Assembly (NCBI GenBank): GCA_963924555.1
Contig: OZ004590.1
Location: forward strand, 2,643,001 to 2,707,000
Source: Crambe crambe
Lineage: Eukaryota > Porifera > Demospongiae > Poecilosclerida > Crambeidae
Direction of reading: 5' to 3'
DNA: 64,000 bases
The notes beneath the pieces were generated by a model, which made no database searches, was not told the origin of the DNA, and worked only from the letters and a program-made list of their open reading frames with translations. Both the position numbers and the translations under genes were made by a program. Below, piece after piece: positions 23,567-34,400 of this stretch; position 1 is the stretch's first letter, and the number at the start of each line of letters is the position of its first letter.

Positions 23567-25588
23567 ATGGTACTAACTACTAGATGGAGAGCAATAATCA
23601 ATGACATCTTTCATTCATTTCCAGATCTTCCAAAATCAGAGAATTCTACTGTCATAGCTACTTCAATATTACAATTCCTCATTCGTCTTGGCATGACATC
23701 CATTAAATGTGACATGATTGAAGAGGCTTTGAAGTCGGATGACTGCACAATTGCAATGTCTCTCATCAATGATATGCCAGATATACCAGCACTCCAGTTT
23801 TCAGGAAAACGTACTGCTCTTCACTGTGCCTGCTTACATGGAAGGCTTGATATCGTTAAAGAGCTCATCACTAAGTACAACCTTAGCATTGAGACCAAGG
23901 ATGATAGTGGGTACACACCCCTCCACACTGCAGCTCAGTATGGACACTTAAATGTGGTCAAATATCTATGCTACATGCTAATGGCTAACTTTTTACCAGA
24001 AGATTTAAAACTAGATGAGCATGTTGACTGTATGAATAATACCCCTCTACACATAGCAAGTAGACATGGCAGGCTAGATATTGTTACATTCCTTTCTCAA
24101 GAAATGTATCATCATTGTGACCCAAACAAAATTAACAACGAAGGTTTGTCCTGTCTCCACTTGGCTGCAGAGCATGGCCATTTCTCTGTCGTGAGGTTTT
24201 TGTTGGAGAAAATAGGTGGTGATATCACCCTTGTGGATGAGTATGGGAGGTCTCCTGCTTACCTTGCTGCTGGAGGAGGGCATCTAAATGTACTCAAGTA
24301 CATGATAGAGGAAAAGCAAGCTGATGCTCACTTCAAAACCACAAAGGAATGGAAAAATGATAAATTCACCATTGCAGCAGGAAGGTCACTAGTGCACACA
24401 GCCAGTCGTGAAGGACACCTCAGTGTGCTCAAATACTTAATGGTCCAGCAGAGCTGTGATCCCTCTTGTCGGGATGAAAGAGGCAGGACTCCCTTTCATT
24501 TAGCATGTGAAAAAGGGAACCTTGATATTATACAATATCTCGCAGGTACTCCAAACTGTGACATTTCATGTAAGACTAATAGTGGAAACACTCCCTTACA
24601 TCATGCCAGTCACAATGGACACATTAACATTGTTAAATATCTTGTAAAGAAATGCAGCCTCAATCCTTCCCCTAAGAATACCTATGGCAACACACCTCTT
24701 CATTTTGCTTCTTTAATGGGACACTTGCCTGTTATCAAATACTTAATTGATAAAGGCTGTATCCCAGATTGTACCGGTCAATATGGTAGAACTCCTCTTC
24801 ATAAGGCCAGTGTAAATGGTCACCTTGATGTTATGCAGTACCTCATAGATGAACATCACTGTAACCCTTCATGCAAAGATGAAAATCAAATCACTCCTTT
24901 ACATCTTGCCAGCCAATGTGGTCATTTAGCCATAGTGAAGTATCTCATTAAAGAAAAAGAATGTGATCGATTATCTAAGTGCAAAGACAATGATGTACCT
25001 CTTCACTTTGCTGCTAATAATGGACAATTGGCTATTGTAAAGTACTTCATTGAAGAATTAGGTTGTGATTATGATAGAAGAGGGTGTAATGGTAGAACAC
25101 CCCTTCATCATGCAAGTGATCATGGTCACCTTAATGTTATAAAGTATCTCATTGGTGTTTGTGACTGTGACCCTTCATGCACAGATGAAAATAAATATAC
25201 TCCCTTACACCTTGCCAGTATAAATGGTCACTTATCCACGGTAAAGTACCTCACTGAGGATATTAAGCACAAATGTGACCCATTGTTCAAGAACAGTGAT
25301 GATAATACATCTCTTCACTTTGCTGCACTTAAAGGGAGATTGGCTGTCGTCAAGTACTTCATCGAAGACTTGAAGTGTGATCCTAATAGTAGGGGTCGAT
25401 TGGGTAGAAGTCCTCTTCATGATGCTAGTGAAAATGGTTACCTGGATGTTGTACAGTTTCTTATAGACACTCCTCACTGTGACCCTTTATGCACAGATGA
25501 AAATAACGACACTCCTTTACACCTTGCCAGTAAGAATAATCACTCAGCTACAATGAAGTACCTCACGGTAGTAAGCTGGAAAATATAA
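23567..25588 (+). CDS. Intronless ankyrin-repeat protein, 673 aa
   Basis: Predicted cytosolic scaffold made almost wholly of ankyrin repeats: about 17-18 units of ~33-34 residues from residue 80 on, with the usual T-P-L-H-x-A and G-H-x-x-x-V-K-Y-L signatures. The N-terminal 80 residues (start M-V-L-T-T-R-W-R) are predicted helical but not recognised. An insertion containing H-F-K-T-T-K-E-W-K is shared with the ankyrin proteins at 31.4 and 43.0 kb, so the three are paralogs. The protein ends in K-Y-L-T-V-V-S-W-K-I, just where the 31.4 kb paralog runs on into its coiled coil and kinase, so this gene has lost (or never had) the kinase. No membrane span or signal peptide. The partner is unknown. 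Confidence 0.88.
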   Translation: MVLTTRWRAIINDIFHSFPDLPKSENSTVIATSILQFLIRLGMTSIKCDMIEEALKSDDCTIAMSLINDMPDIPALQFSGKRTALHCACLHGRLDIVKELITKYNLSIETKDDSGYTPLHTAAQYGHLNVVKYLCYMLMANFLPEDLKLDEHVDCMNNTPLHIASRHGRLDIVTFLSQEMYHHCDPNKINNEGLSCLHLAAEHGHFSVVRFLLEKIGGDITLVDEYGRSPAYLAAGGGHLNVLKYMIEEKQADAHFKTTKEWKNDKFTIAAGRSLVHTASREGHLSVLKYLMVQQSCDPSCRDERGRTPFHLACEKGNLDIIQYLAGTPNCDISCKTNSGNTPLHHASHNGHINIVKYLVKKCSLNPSPKNTYGNTPLHFASLMGHLPVIKYLIDKGCIPDCTGQYGRTPLHKASVNGHLDVMQYLIDEHHCNPSCKDENQITPLHLASQCGHLAIVKYLIKEKECDRLSKCKDNDVPLHFAANNGQLAIVKYFIEELGCDYDRRGCNGRTPLHHASDHGHLNVIKYLIGVCDCDPSCTDENKYTPLHLASINGHLSTVKYLTEDIKHKCDPLFKNSDDNTSLHFAALKGRLAVVKYFIEDLKCDPNSRGRLGRSPLHDASENGYLDVVQFLIDTPHCDPLCTDENNDTPLHLASKNNHSATMKYLTVVSWKI

Positions 25589-27020
25589 TACTCCAATCAA
25601 CGTGTGTGTGTCAGTCATTTTTGTAAATATATTCTCCCTTTATGTACGTGTCCCTGATAGAAAGTTCTTAATTTTATGTACATAGCTAGTAGGTTGATTT
25701 TTGAGTGCTTTCAATTTCTATTTATTATAATAATTATTTTACTATTGCGCACACACTGCCAGAACCACTGAATTTGTTATATATATTTGTTGGCAGCGGT
25801 GGGATCATCAAAAGAAGAAGAGATAGTTAGCTGTGAGTTGTTATTTGATGTGAACAGTCACAATGACTGCTAAACTACCAGAACCACTGTATATCTAGCT
25901 AACACATTTGTTGGCAGTTGTGGAATGATGACTTTGTGTAAGACAGAAGCAGGCACCGTCTGGCTTAACCTAAGAATTGGAATTTGAAGGAGCAGAGGAC
26001 CTACCTACACATTTAATCCACCATCATAAAAGAACTCCTAGCCTGGACTTCTAATTTGTCACCTCTGTATTTAGGCCATTTTGTAACATAAGAAATTAAT
26101 GTTCTTTACTATGTTCTTTACTCTCAAAGGTTACTAGCACTGGGTCATGTGTAGCTAATTATAACAAATCCAGGACTGCCAACTCACCTTCAATGATCAG
26201 TATATATAGCTACAATGTGAAGTGAGGTACAGTCTTGAGGGAGATTGCACTACTACTAGCTACACCACTGGTTATCCAGAGCTGAAATTGAAAGTCATTT
26301 TTCTATGAAATTGGAGACAAAGACACAAGAACCTAATGATCGTATCATGAAAGTATAAAGAGGACTGAAGGAGAAGCTGAAAAGAGGACATAAGAATCAG
26401 AATCTCGAATAGCTATGGAGGGGATCAAAAGAGGTAGAGGAAAATGCAAAGAAGAGAAAAGAAGCAGAGGGGAGAAGAATATATTTAGCTACATATCTAC
26501 TTCCTCCCTAATAGCCACAAAGTGCATGTATATTTGTAATGTAGATTTCATGCTTATAGCTCTAATGGCTACTTTGACACAGATGCCTTATTATTGACAT
26601 AAGATACAGAGAAAAAGAAACGCCAATGATGCTTAGCTATATACTAAAGTGATGACAGCCCACCTGGCACGTGTTCTAATTGTTTACAAAAATGCATGTA
26701 GCTATATATACATAATGGTGGACCTAACTTTTCAAAGGAATGGGCCTTAAAGTTATGGCTATAGCTATATTCTTGGTTTTTTCCAAATCGGAAATTCATG
26801 ATCCACTCTAGTTATCAAAGTTATTATTATTGACTGTCAGAATAGCTTATTCTGTATAGCCATGCTTTCATTGAAAGCGATGCCAGTCATTATTATAGCA
26901 CAGACTATAGCTATTGATCTTCTCATAACTAGCTATAGTTATTCTTCGCCTTGACACGTTTCAGTTTTCAACCTTAAAATAAATAATCGGTAAGTACAGC
27001 TCTTATTAGCTAGCTGCTAC
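25589..27020. other. Intergenic with a short direct repeat
   Basis: A ~50 base direct repeat (CCAGAACCACTG then TTTGTTGGCAG) lies at about 25759-25811 and 25880-25925. The rest is AT-rich with no supported gene. Confidence 0.45.
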
Positions 27021-28158
27021 CTAGTCTGTGCAGTTAGTAACATCAGTGACACACATGGTATCATAGTTGAAGCCAAACTTGAGTGCAGTGCTTCTAAACT
27101 CTTTCTCCACATAAGCAGGAATGGCATCAGCAGTCTCTGCACTACGAGTGACCATACCACCTGTTATTATATGCAAGCCATGAGATATTCAATAATTTGG
27201 AATGAAATAACAAGCCTGCATAAGGACCAGTAGGAGTAAATCCACAGTAAACAATAAGCATCCAGTGAGGATGAGGCCATGACAACACTCTCCATTTCTC
27301 ATTCTGGGGCACAAGAGGAGTGTCTGTATAGCTGATTAAAGGAGTGCAAGTGTGAAATAATATATGCGTAACAAACACTAACAAACATGTGAAACACCTG
27401 ACCATCTAGATAGCTAGTCAAAAGATCACTTTACTTTATTCCATCCCTGTATAATTATGAGAGCATACTTCACTGTCAGGACACCAGGAGTCATTAGGGA
27501 AACATTGGCAACCGAGTAAACCACTGGAGTCTTGCAGGTGCTGTTACTCCCACCACAGTAGGCAACACGATCAATCCAGCTCCCATTCACAAACATAAAC
27601 TCATCACGTTGGCAAGGTAAATAGTCAAAACCAGCTGGCCAGCCTGATTGCCCACAGTTCAGGCCACGGACAATCCACCATTTTCCCTTCACCTAAAACC
27701 ATAGATTTGAAAGTGTCAGAACTGGCTCCTGACTGAGAAATGTGTGAGATAAAGATTGATATAGCTACCTGAGTCATATCAGTGAGGTTCTTAATGGCAT
27801 CAGTGTCATTTGCAAGACAGATGCCATCTGGAGGAGACACAGGAAGACAGCTGTGATCATTCATACACTGAAGGAGTGACCGATATTTAGTACTGTTGTG
27901 GCCATAAAGAACTTCACAAAGGAGGTTGCAGCCTTCGATATTTTTCTTGCTGAGACATTTGGCATTACAAAGGTTTGCCTGTCGACACTGGGTCTCCAGC
28001 ATGCACGTGAAAAAAACTTTTGAACAGTTTGCTATGACACAGGGTCCCGGACCTCCCATCTTTTTCTTCATGGCTACGTGCTCTGTGGCAGCTGCCGGCG
28101 CAGATTCAAAGAAGAGAAGTAGTTCTAAAGACGCTGTGAGCAAGAGTAAAGAGACCAT
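27021..28158 (-). CDS. Violaxanthin de-epoxidase-like secreted protein, 291 aa
   Basis: Four exons on the minus strand: 28158-27769, 27692-27435, 27303-27216, 27160-27021, ending in TAG. The start gives a signal peptide (M-V-S-L-L-L-L-T-A-S-L). Residues about 40-115 form a Cys-rich block (C-V-I-A-N-C, F-F-T-C, C-R-Q-A-N-L-C-N-A-K-C, C-N-L-L-C-E-V) like the N-terminal domain of plant and algal violaxanthin de-epoxidase. The rest matches its lipocalin-like domain: G-K-W-W-I-V-R-G-L-N, F-D-Y-L-P-C-Q-R-D-E-F, N-E-K-W-R-V-L-S and G-G-M-V-T-R-S-A-E. The Asp in F-D-Y aligns with the catalytic Asp region (F-D-T-F-D-C-Q) of the plant enzyme. The third intron uses a GC donor (AG/GCTTGT), and the exon-3 acceptor has an alternative at 27323. 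The substrate in an animal is unknown; a redox or carotenoid role is only a guess. Confidence 0.78.
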
Positions 28159-28234
28159 GCTGCGCTGATATCTAGAGATAGCTATATAGCTATATCTACA
28201 GACGTAGCGACCTTTTACCCTACCCAGAATATGG

Positions 28235-28320
28235 TAATGGGTCGACTATGCATATGGAACGCGTACCGCCGCGCCGCGCGTGCCCTCATTGCGCGCGCAT
28301 GCATGGAATGCAGTGAGGTG
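28235..28320. promoter_or_regulatory. CpG-dense stretch upstream of the de-epoxidase-like gene
   Basis: AACGCGTACCGCCGCGCCGC and GCGCGCGCATGC stand out in otherwise AT-rich DNA about 80-160 bases upstream of the start codon at 28158. A promoter role is inferred from position and composition only. Confidence 0.35.
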
Positions 28321-28336
28321 CCTCCCCTCTGGCTAG

Positions 28337-28365
28337 CCATAGATAGTATACTATACTATCTATGG
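28337..28365. repeat. Perfect near-loopless palindrome
   Basis: CCATAGATAGTATA, one C, then the exact reverse complement; the flanking GCTAG/GCTAGC extends the pairing with one extra G. It could form a cruciform. It sits ~180 bases upstream of the de-epoxidase-like start codon. Confidence 0.85.
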
Positions 28366-28649
28366 GCTAGCTTGCTTAGAGCAGCCTCTGATAGCTTTCC
28401 AACCTCTGTAGATAACTCTGTGGATCCACCAGTACTACTACTCATCATAATTATTCTGAATGTATATTCAGAATCTTACTAACTACACCTCACTAATTTT
28501 TATTTTTTATTTTTTTATTTTTTATTTTTACAAAATGTAGCTACAAGTATCCAGGTCACATAATGCATCATATTATTGCTCACTGTTAGTACTAAAAGAA
28601 ATGCCAAATTGAAATCATTAATCAACATGTAAGGGTTTCACAAAGCTCA

Positions 28650-28860
28650 AACTACAGTGGAGCCTCTGAATAAAGGACACTTTGGGACCAGTCATTTTGT
28701 CCTTTGTAGGGAGGTTGTCCTCTCTCGGAGGTTTAAAATGTATTAGCACTATAGGGAAGTTAACTTTTGAGGACATGAAAGGCGTCCCTTGTAGAGAGGC
28801 TGTCCCTTTCTTGGAGGGTCCTTTATCGGAAGTTCCATTATACTTATACACACACATAAT
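28650..28860. repeat. Dispersed repeat with GTCCTTTGTAGGGAGGTTGTCC motif
   Basis: The motif family CCTTTGTAGGGAGGTTGTCC / GGAGGGTCCTTTATC recurs in inverted form at about 54070-54175 (GGACAACCTCCCAACAAAGGAC) and partly at 44940-45000, so this is a dispersed, probably MITE-type, repeat. Confidence 0.55.
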
Positions 28861-28918
28861 AATTATTAGTACAATTATGTAATTATGCATCACAAACATA
28901 GTAATTAGATTTCAACTC

Positions 28919-30967
28919 CTATTCTTTATTCTTTCTACTTGCTGCTTGAGAAAAACAAATGTTAGGTATGTAACGTGGAGTTGTTCTCATATAGTCAATG
29001 TATACTGGCCCAATGCTCCTTACAAGATCAGGTTCTTCGAAATATGGCACAGCAAACAATATGTATCCAGTGAACACAGTAGAGAGCAAAAAATGACCAA
29101 TGGACTGCATAGAATTAATAACAATGATACTAAATATCTTGACATTAAAGACATGCATGGTACGTAAGCTAGTTCTTAACAGTAAACAAGTTTAAGCTGG
29201 CTTCAAAAACCTTAAAAAAAAGTTGAGGCATGATAGGGTTTGGCTGCTTTTCCTACTAGCTAGATCAATCTAGAAAATTATATGTCAGCTCAAAGTGAGG
29301 CTACAAAAAAACAGCACCTATAAAAATGCATTCCGCAAAGTCTATGGGAGTAAAAGTGCCTACTCAGCAATGATTTTCCAAACCCCTACTACAGTTGTAC
29401 CATTATGATCGCTAGTTGTTAGCTTCCATGGTAACATAATGATGGTAAAGGAGGAAGCTTGCTCAAGCAAACTTTTTCTGATACGCACAAAATATCAGTC
29501 AATCTTAGCCCCTAAACCAATAGGAAAGACTAGCAGCATTTTCTCTGCTCCAATAATGCAATAACCAAATCTAAATAATGCACACCAAAACTGCATGATC
29601 ATAATGTAATAATAAATTGTACCATTGTTGGGATGACCCAGAATCCCAGTATGAGGAAGGTGTAAGTTGGGTGCCTCATCAAGCCATACACACCAGTAGT
29701 AATGAAATCCATTTCCATATCTTTCCTATAGGGAGAACGCACATTCATAAATAATTGTTTTTATGGAGGAAATTTTTCATCAATGGATTTCACAGTTTTG
29801 AAATAACTATTAGCTATTGTTTCACACATAAACTTCTCCACATAATTATACTAAGCACCTTTTCAAAATTCTATTCAAAGGCGCCTTTATTCCCAGAAGG
29901 TTCATTGGGTCCAAAGTTAGCAGTGATACTGCTACACCTGTCCAGCAAAAGAGACTGAAAGCTACAGGAAATGAAATAAAGAAATAAGGATTTCCTTACC
30001 AACCCAAGGGAAAGGAAAGGGTTAGCATCAACGACTTGTGTCTCCCATCAAGATTTTGTTGCCACCAATCAGAATGCTTGGTATTATTTGTGACACAATT
30101 ATAATGTGCAAAGCTTATAGATCTAGCTTGAATATGCAGAAGAATGGCCCAGACCTTTCCCCTTCCCTTGGGTTGGTAAGGGTAGCCAGACACTAGCATT
30201 GGCCATATCCCATATTGAATTCTACCAATAAAGTTATCTACCAAAATAAACCTTAGCAGTGGTATCATGAGGCACTAAACTTACTGTATATAAACAGCCT
30301 GAGGTGATACTGCTGGATATCCCACAGGACATAAAGCATTGGTGACCAGCAATAAAAGACACAGATCAGGTACACACTGGTTGATGCTACAAAGAGTATT
30401 CTGGTGTTTTCTTCAGAAAAGAACAACAGCAACAGCTTCTTTGCAGGACCTCTTACCATACCACTGAAAAAAACAAGTGAAATTATTTATGACGAGTCAT
30501 TCTGCTATACCCAGGCCCAATGATAGGTGGGTCATAGTAAAAATGAGTCAAGATACTAGAACAGTGTTTAAAATTCACCTGTGATGATATCACTATAATC
30601 TGCTCATTCATACAGACTGAATGGTAGCTAGCTAATTAGAAATGGCCAGGTCTCATTTTGTAAGCTGTGAATAATGATCACCTGTGTTGCAGGCCAAATC
30701 CTAATGAGAGTAGTAGGTTGTTCCACAGAGGTGTTGAGGAGATATGGGGTGGGTCATGCCAATCTGGACTAATGTCAACCGTATTGGGAAAAGCAAGTGA
30801 TGGTACTTGAAAGTTCATAAGAAATGCAAACATCTGGAGAAGCAATTAGGGATTTATGAATCAGGTCCTAGTTAGCAAGACTAGTTTAGATTACTTACAT
30901 AAAAGTTAGTTAATACAGCAATCAGTCCTGCTGCCAAACTGATCAACAAGCATATGACTTCTTTCAT
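28919..30967 (-). CDS. Multi-pass membrane methyltransferase, isoprenylcysteine/MddA-like (copy A), 263 aa
   Basis: Six exons on the minus strand: 30967-30899, 30833-30682, 30463-30285, 29961-29859, 29725-29623, 29104-28919. All introns are GT-AG and the phases chain into 263 residues. Hydrophobic segments cover most of the protein. Family signatures are G-L-Q-H-S-G-M-V-R near the second segment, G-V-Y-G-L-M-R-H-P-T-Y (R-H-P at about 185-187) and Y-F-E-E-P-D-L-V followed by Y-I-D-Y-M and P-R-Y-I-P. These match the small integral-membrane methyltransferases that include isoprenylcysteine methyltransferase, methanethiol S-methyltransferase (MddA) and NnrU-like proteins. R-H-P and E-E are the SAM-binding core in that group. 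The methyl acceptor cannot be told from sequence. It lies 470 bases downstream of the stop of the ankyrin kinase, on the same strand. Confidence 0.8.
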
Positions 30968-31436
30968 ACTTCCCACTGGAAAGAAAACGCTCTTATAACA
31001 ATCATTACTTAAGTCATGAGCTTAGTTTCTAAGGAATCAATATCAGGTCAGTACAATCTTCCATATATTCGCTCAGCTTAGAACCTACCTTCAATTCCAT
31101 ATAGGTACACCCACTTCAGATTAATAGGTAAGGGTCGATTTAACTGTAACTTTATCGCGCGCGCGTGCCGAGATAACTTTATTCTTAATGAGCAAAAAAA
31201 AAGCTACCCTAGGACTCAAGGCTACAAAGTCCACAAAGTCAACTCTGACTGAAAAAAATGGTCTTAAGGAGAAAAATCAAACAAACCAAAAACAACAAAT
31301 AAAATGAAGAATGAAGAACTATTACATACTATAATGTACAACATTAAATTACTGATACAATGACAATGGTAACTATAATTACTGTATGAATAGCTAGCTA
31401 ACTAGTTAATGAAAAAATTATATTCAAACTGCTGCA
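30968..31436. other. Gap between copy A methyltransferase and the ankyrin kinase
   Basis: Contains a CpG burst, ATCGCGCGCGCGTGCCGAGA, at about 31153-31172 inside a repeated AACTTTAT...AACTTTAT frame, ~185 bases upstream of the copy A start. It may be its promoter. Nothing else is supported. Confidence 0.35.
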
Positions 31437-34400
31437 TTATTCATCTAATCCAGAAATTATATCTACTGCACTTGGTCGATTCATTCTCCATTTGCTCAAG
31501 CATTTTCGGATCAAAGTAAGAAGCTTAGGACGTTGCATGCCTATGGTGATGAGCAAAGAGTCTATTAAGCTAGACCGAGACTCCTCCTGTGGAGGAGGCT
31601 GCACACCAGTGAGCATCTCCAGCATGAGGACCCCAAAGCTGAAGATGTCAATTTTTGTGGACTGCATACGAGGGTCATTGACCTCTGGAGCAGCATAGAT
31701 AGGATTTCCAAGATCAGCTGTTTGTAGCAGGCTCAAGAGACTGATTATTCCATAGTCTGTTACTTTAGCTCTCCAGGCACCATTAGGGAGAGGTTCAAGA
31801 AGAACATTGGTGCTACTGATGTCTCGATGAATGATGGGGTGTGGCTGCATTGAGTGAAGATAATTGAGGGCTCTAGCCACGTCCAAACCTATAGAGGTAG
31901 TGTTGCTTAAAGAGAGCAATTGGTTTTCTTTTTCTATTTCCTTTCTCAGGCTAGTTGACATCAACTCAGTAACAATTATAATTTCTCCTTTCAAGGTGGC
32001 TCCTATGAATTGCACTAAGTTTGGATGCCGTACCTTGGCTATTGTGATCATACTTTCTATGATCAGATGTCTGTTGTGAGATGAAACTGTGTGGTGATGA
32101 ATGGTTTTGGAAGCTACTGGCGATCTTCTGAACTTCGCAATATTAACCGAAGCCCATCTTCCTCTGCCAATCTCAGGCCCAGTGTGTTGAATCTCGTCAC
32201 TTAATACAACCCAATGACTCTTGATTTTGAGCAGCTCCTCTTTGCAAGATTCAAACTGCTGGTTGTGTTCTGTTGCTTTCTTCATCTTGTTTTCCAGCTC
32301 TTTATACTTTTTCTCGATTTTGGCCAACTTCTTTTCAGCCCTCTTTGCTCTTTCTTCCGATGCTTGTTCTGTTCTCACAGCATTGATGGATCCTTGTCTG
32401 AGTAGTGCATCGGTACCAGTGCCATCCTTAAAATCCCCACTATATTTCCTTTCCCCTCTGAAATTACTTGCACTTTTATGAAACATGTTCGTCTGTCTAT
32501 GTTCAGTCTGTAGTGCATGAATCTCAAAGTGTTCTGCTGTTGTATCAGAATCGGGGCTGAAATCACCACGATCCATTCTCTCAATGACCACAGAAAGGTA
32601 ATCAACCACAGCTACATGATTGTTATTACTGGCAAGGTACAAAGGAGTGTTATGAAATTTGTCCAAACACAATGGATCACACCGGACAGTATCCACAAGG
32701 TACTGGACGATTCTAAGACGACCATTTCTACTGGCATCATGAAGAGGTGTTTTCCTGTGTTGACCCATGACATTAGGATCACACTTTAGGTCTTCAATGA
32801 AGTACTTCAGAATAAGTAGCCGTCCATGATAAGCTGCACTATGAAGTGACGTCTCATTTATATTATTTCTGAACAAAGGATCACAGTTATACTCAGAAAT
32901 AAGGAGTTTTACAGTGGCCAGATGACCACCTACACTTGCAAGATGTAGAGGAGTATTACAGGACTTATCAAGAGACACTGGGTCACAGTGATGCACTTTC
33001 AAAAGATATTGTATGACATCATTATGACCATTTTTACTAGCATGGTGAAGAGGGGTTTTTTCATCGAAGCCCATAATATTAGGATTACACTGCAGGTCTT
33101 CAAGGAAGTGCTTGACAATGGCCAATTTCCCATTTAGAGCAGCTAAATGAATTGGGCTGTTATTATCATTAGTTCTGGATAAAGGATCACAATTATGTTC
33201 CAAAGTGAGATACTTGACTACAGCCAAGTGCCCATTCGAACAAGCATTGTGCAATGGAGTGTCATTATGCTTGTCAACACATTCAGGATCACACTGACAT
33301 GTGTTGATTAAATACTGCGCAACATTGAGGTAACCTTGCTGACATGCAAAGTGAAGCAATGTTCTTCCCCACTTACCTCTAGAGCAAGGATCACACTTCA
33401 AATCTTCAATTAAAAATTTCATTATGGTTAACTCTCCACAAATTGCTGCATAGTGAAGTGGGGAATTATTATTCAAATTTCTAGCAAGTGGATCACATTT
33501 ATGCTTCATGATGAGGTATTTTGCTGTGGCAAGGTGGCCATACCAACAGGCCCAGTGAAGAGGGGTACAGTGGTTTTCGTCCAGGCAGGATGGATCACAG
33601 GCATGCTTTTCAATTAGATATTGGATTACATCTATATTACCATTCATGCTGGCATTATGAAGAAGTGATTTCGACCCTCGACCACCAATATTGGGACTGC
33701 AATTCAGTTCTTCCAAGAAGTACTTCATAACGACCAATTTTCCATTTAATGCTGCTAAATGGAGGGGAGTGTCATTAATTTCGTTCCTTGTTAAGGGGTC
33801 ACATTTAAGCTCGATAGTGAAATACTTCACAGTTGCCAAATGACCATTAAAACTGGCAAGGTGAAGAGGATTGATGCCATCTTCATCTAAGCACAGTGGA
33901 TCACAGTGGTGGGTATCAATAAGATACCGAATGACATCAAGGTGACCATTTCCACTAGCATAATGAAGAGGAGTACTTCCTGATTGATCCCTACTGCTAG
34001 GATCGAATTTTATCTGCTCAATCAAACATTTAACTACATCAAGATAACCTCTAGAAGCTGCTAAGTGCAGCAGAGGCGTGCTTTCACTTGATGCAGTATC
34101 TTGGTATGAAATACCAAGACGCTCACTCACCACTATCAGATACTTGATAATATCAAGTCTACCTCCATAACAAGCAGCATAAAAGCAGGTTTTATTACGA
34201 TTTGTGACACAATTAGGATCACAATGCCTATCATCAATCAGGTAAGTCACAATATCAATGTGCCCCTGCTGACAGGCAAGGTAGAGTGGGGTAACACCTC
34301 GTTCATCCTGACAAGACGGATTGCAGCTATGGTAGTCTACTAGGTATTTAAGCACATTAAGGTGTCCTTCACGACAGGCTGTGTGCACTAGTGTCCTACC

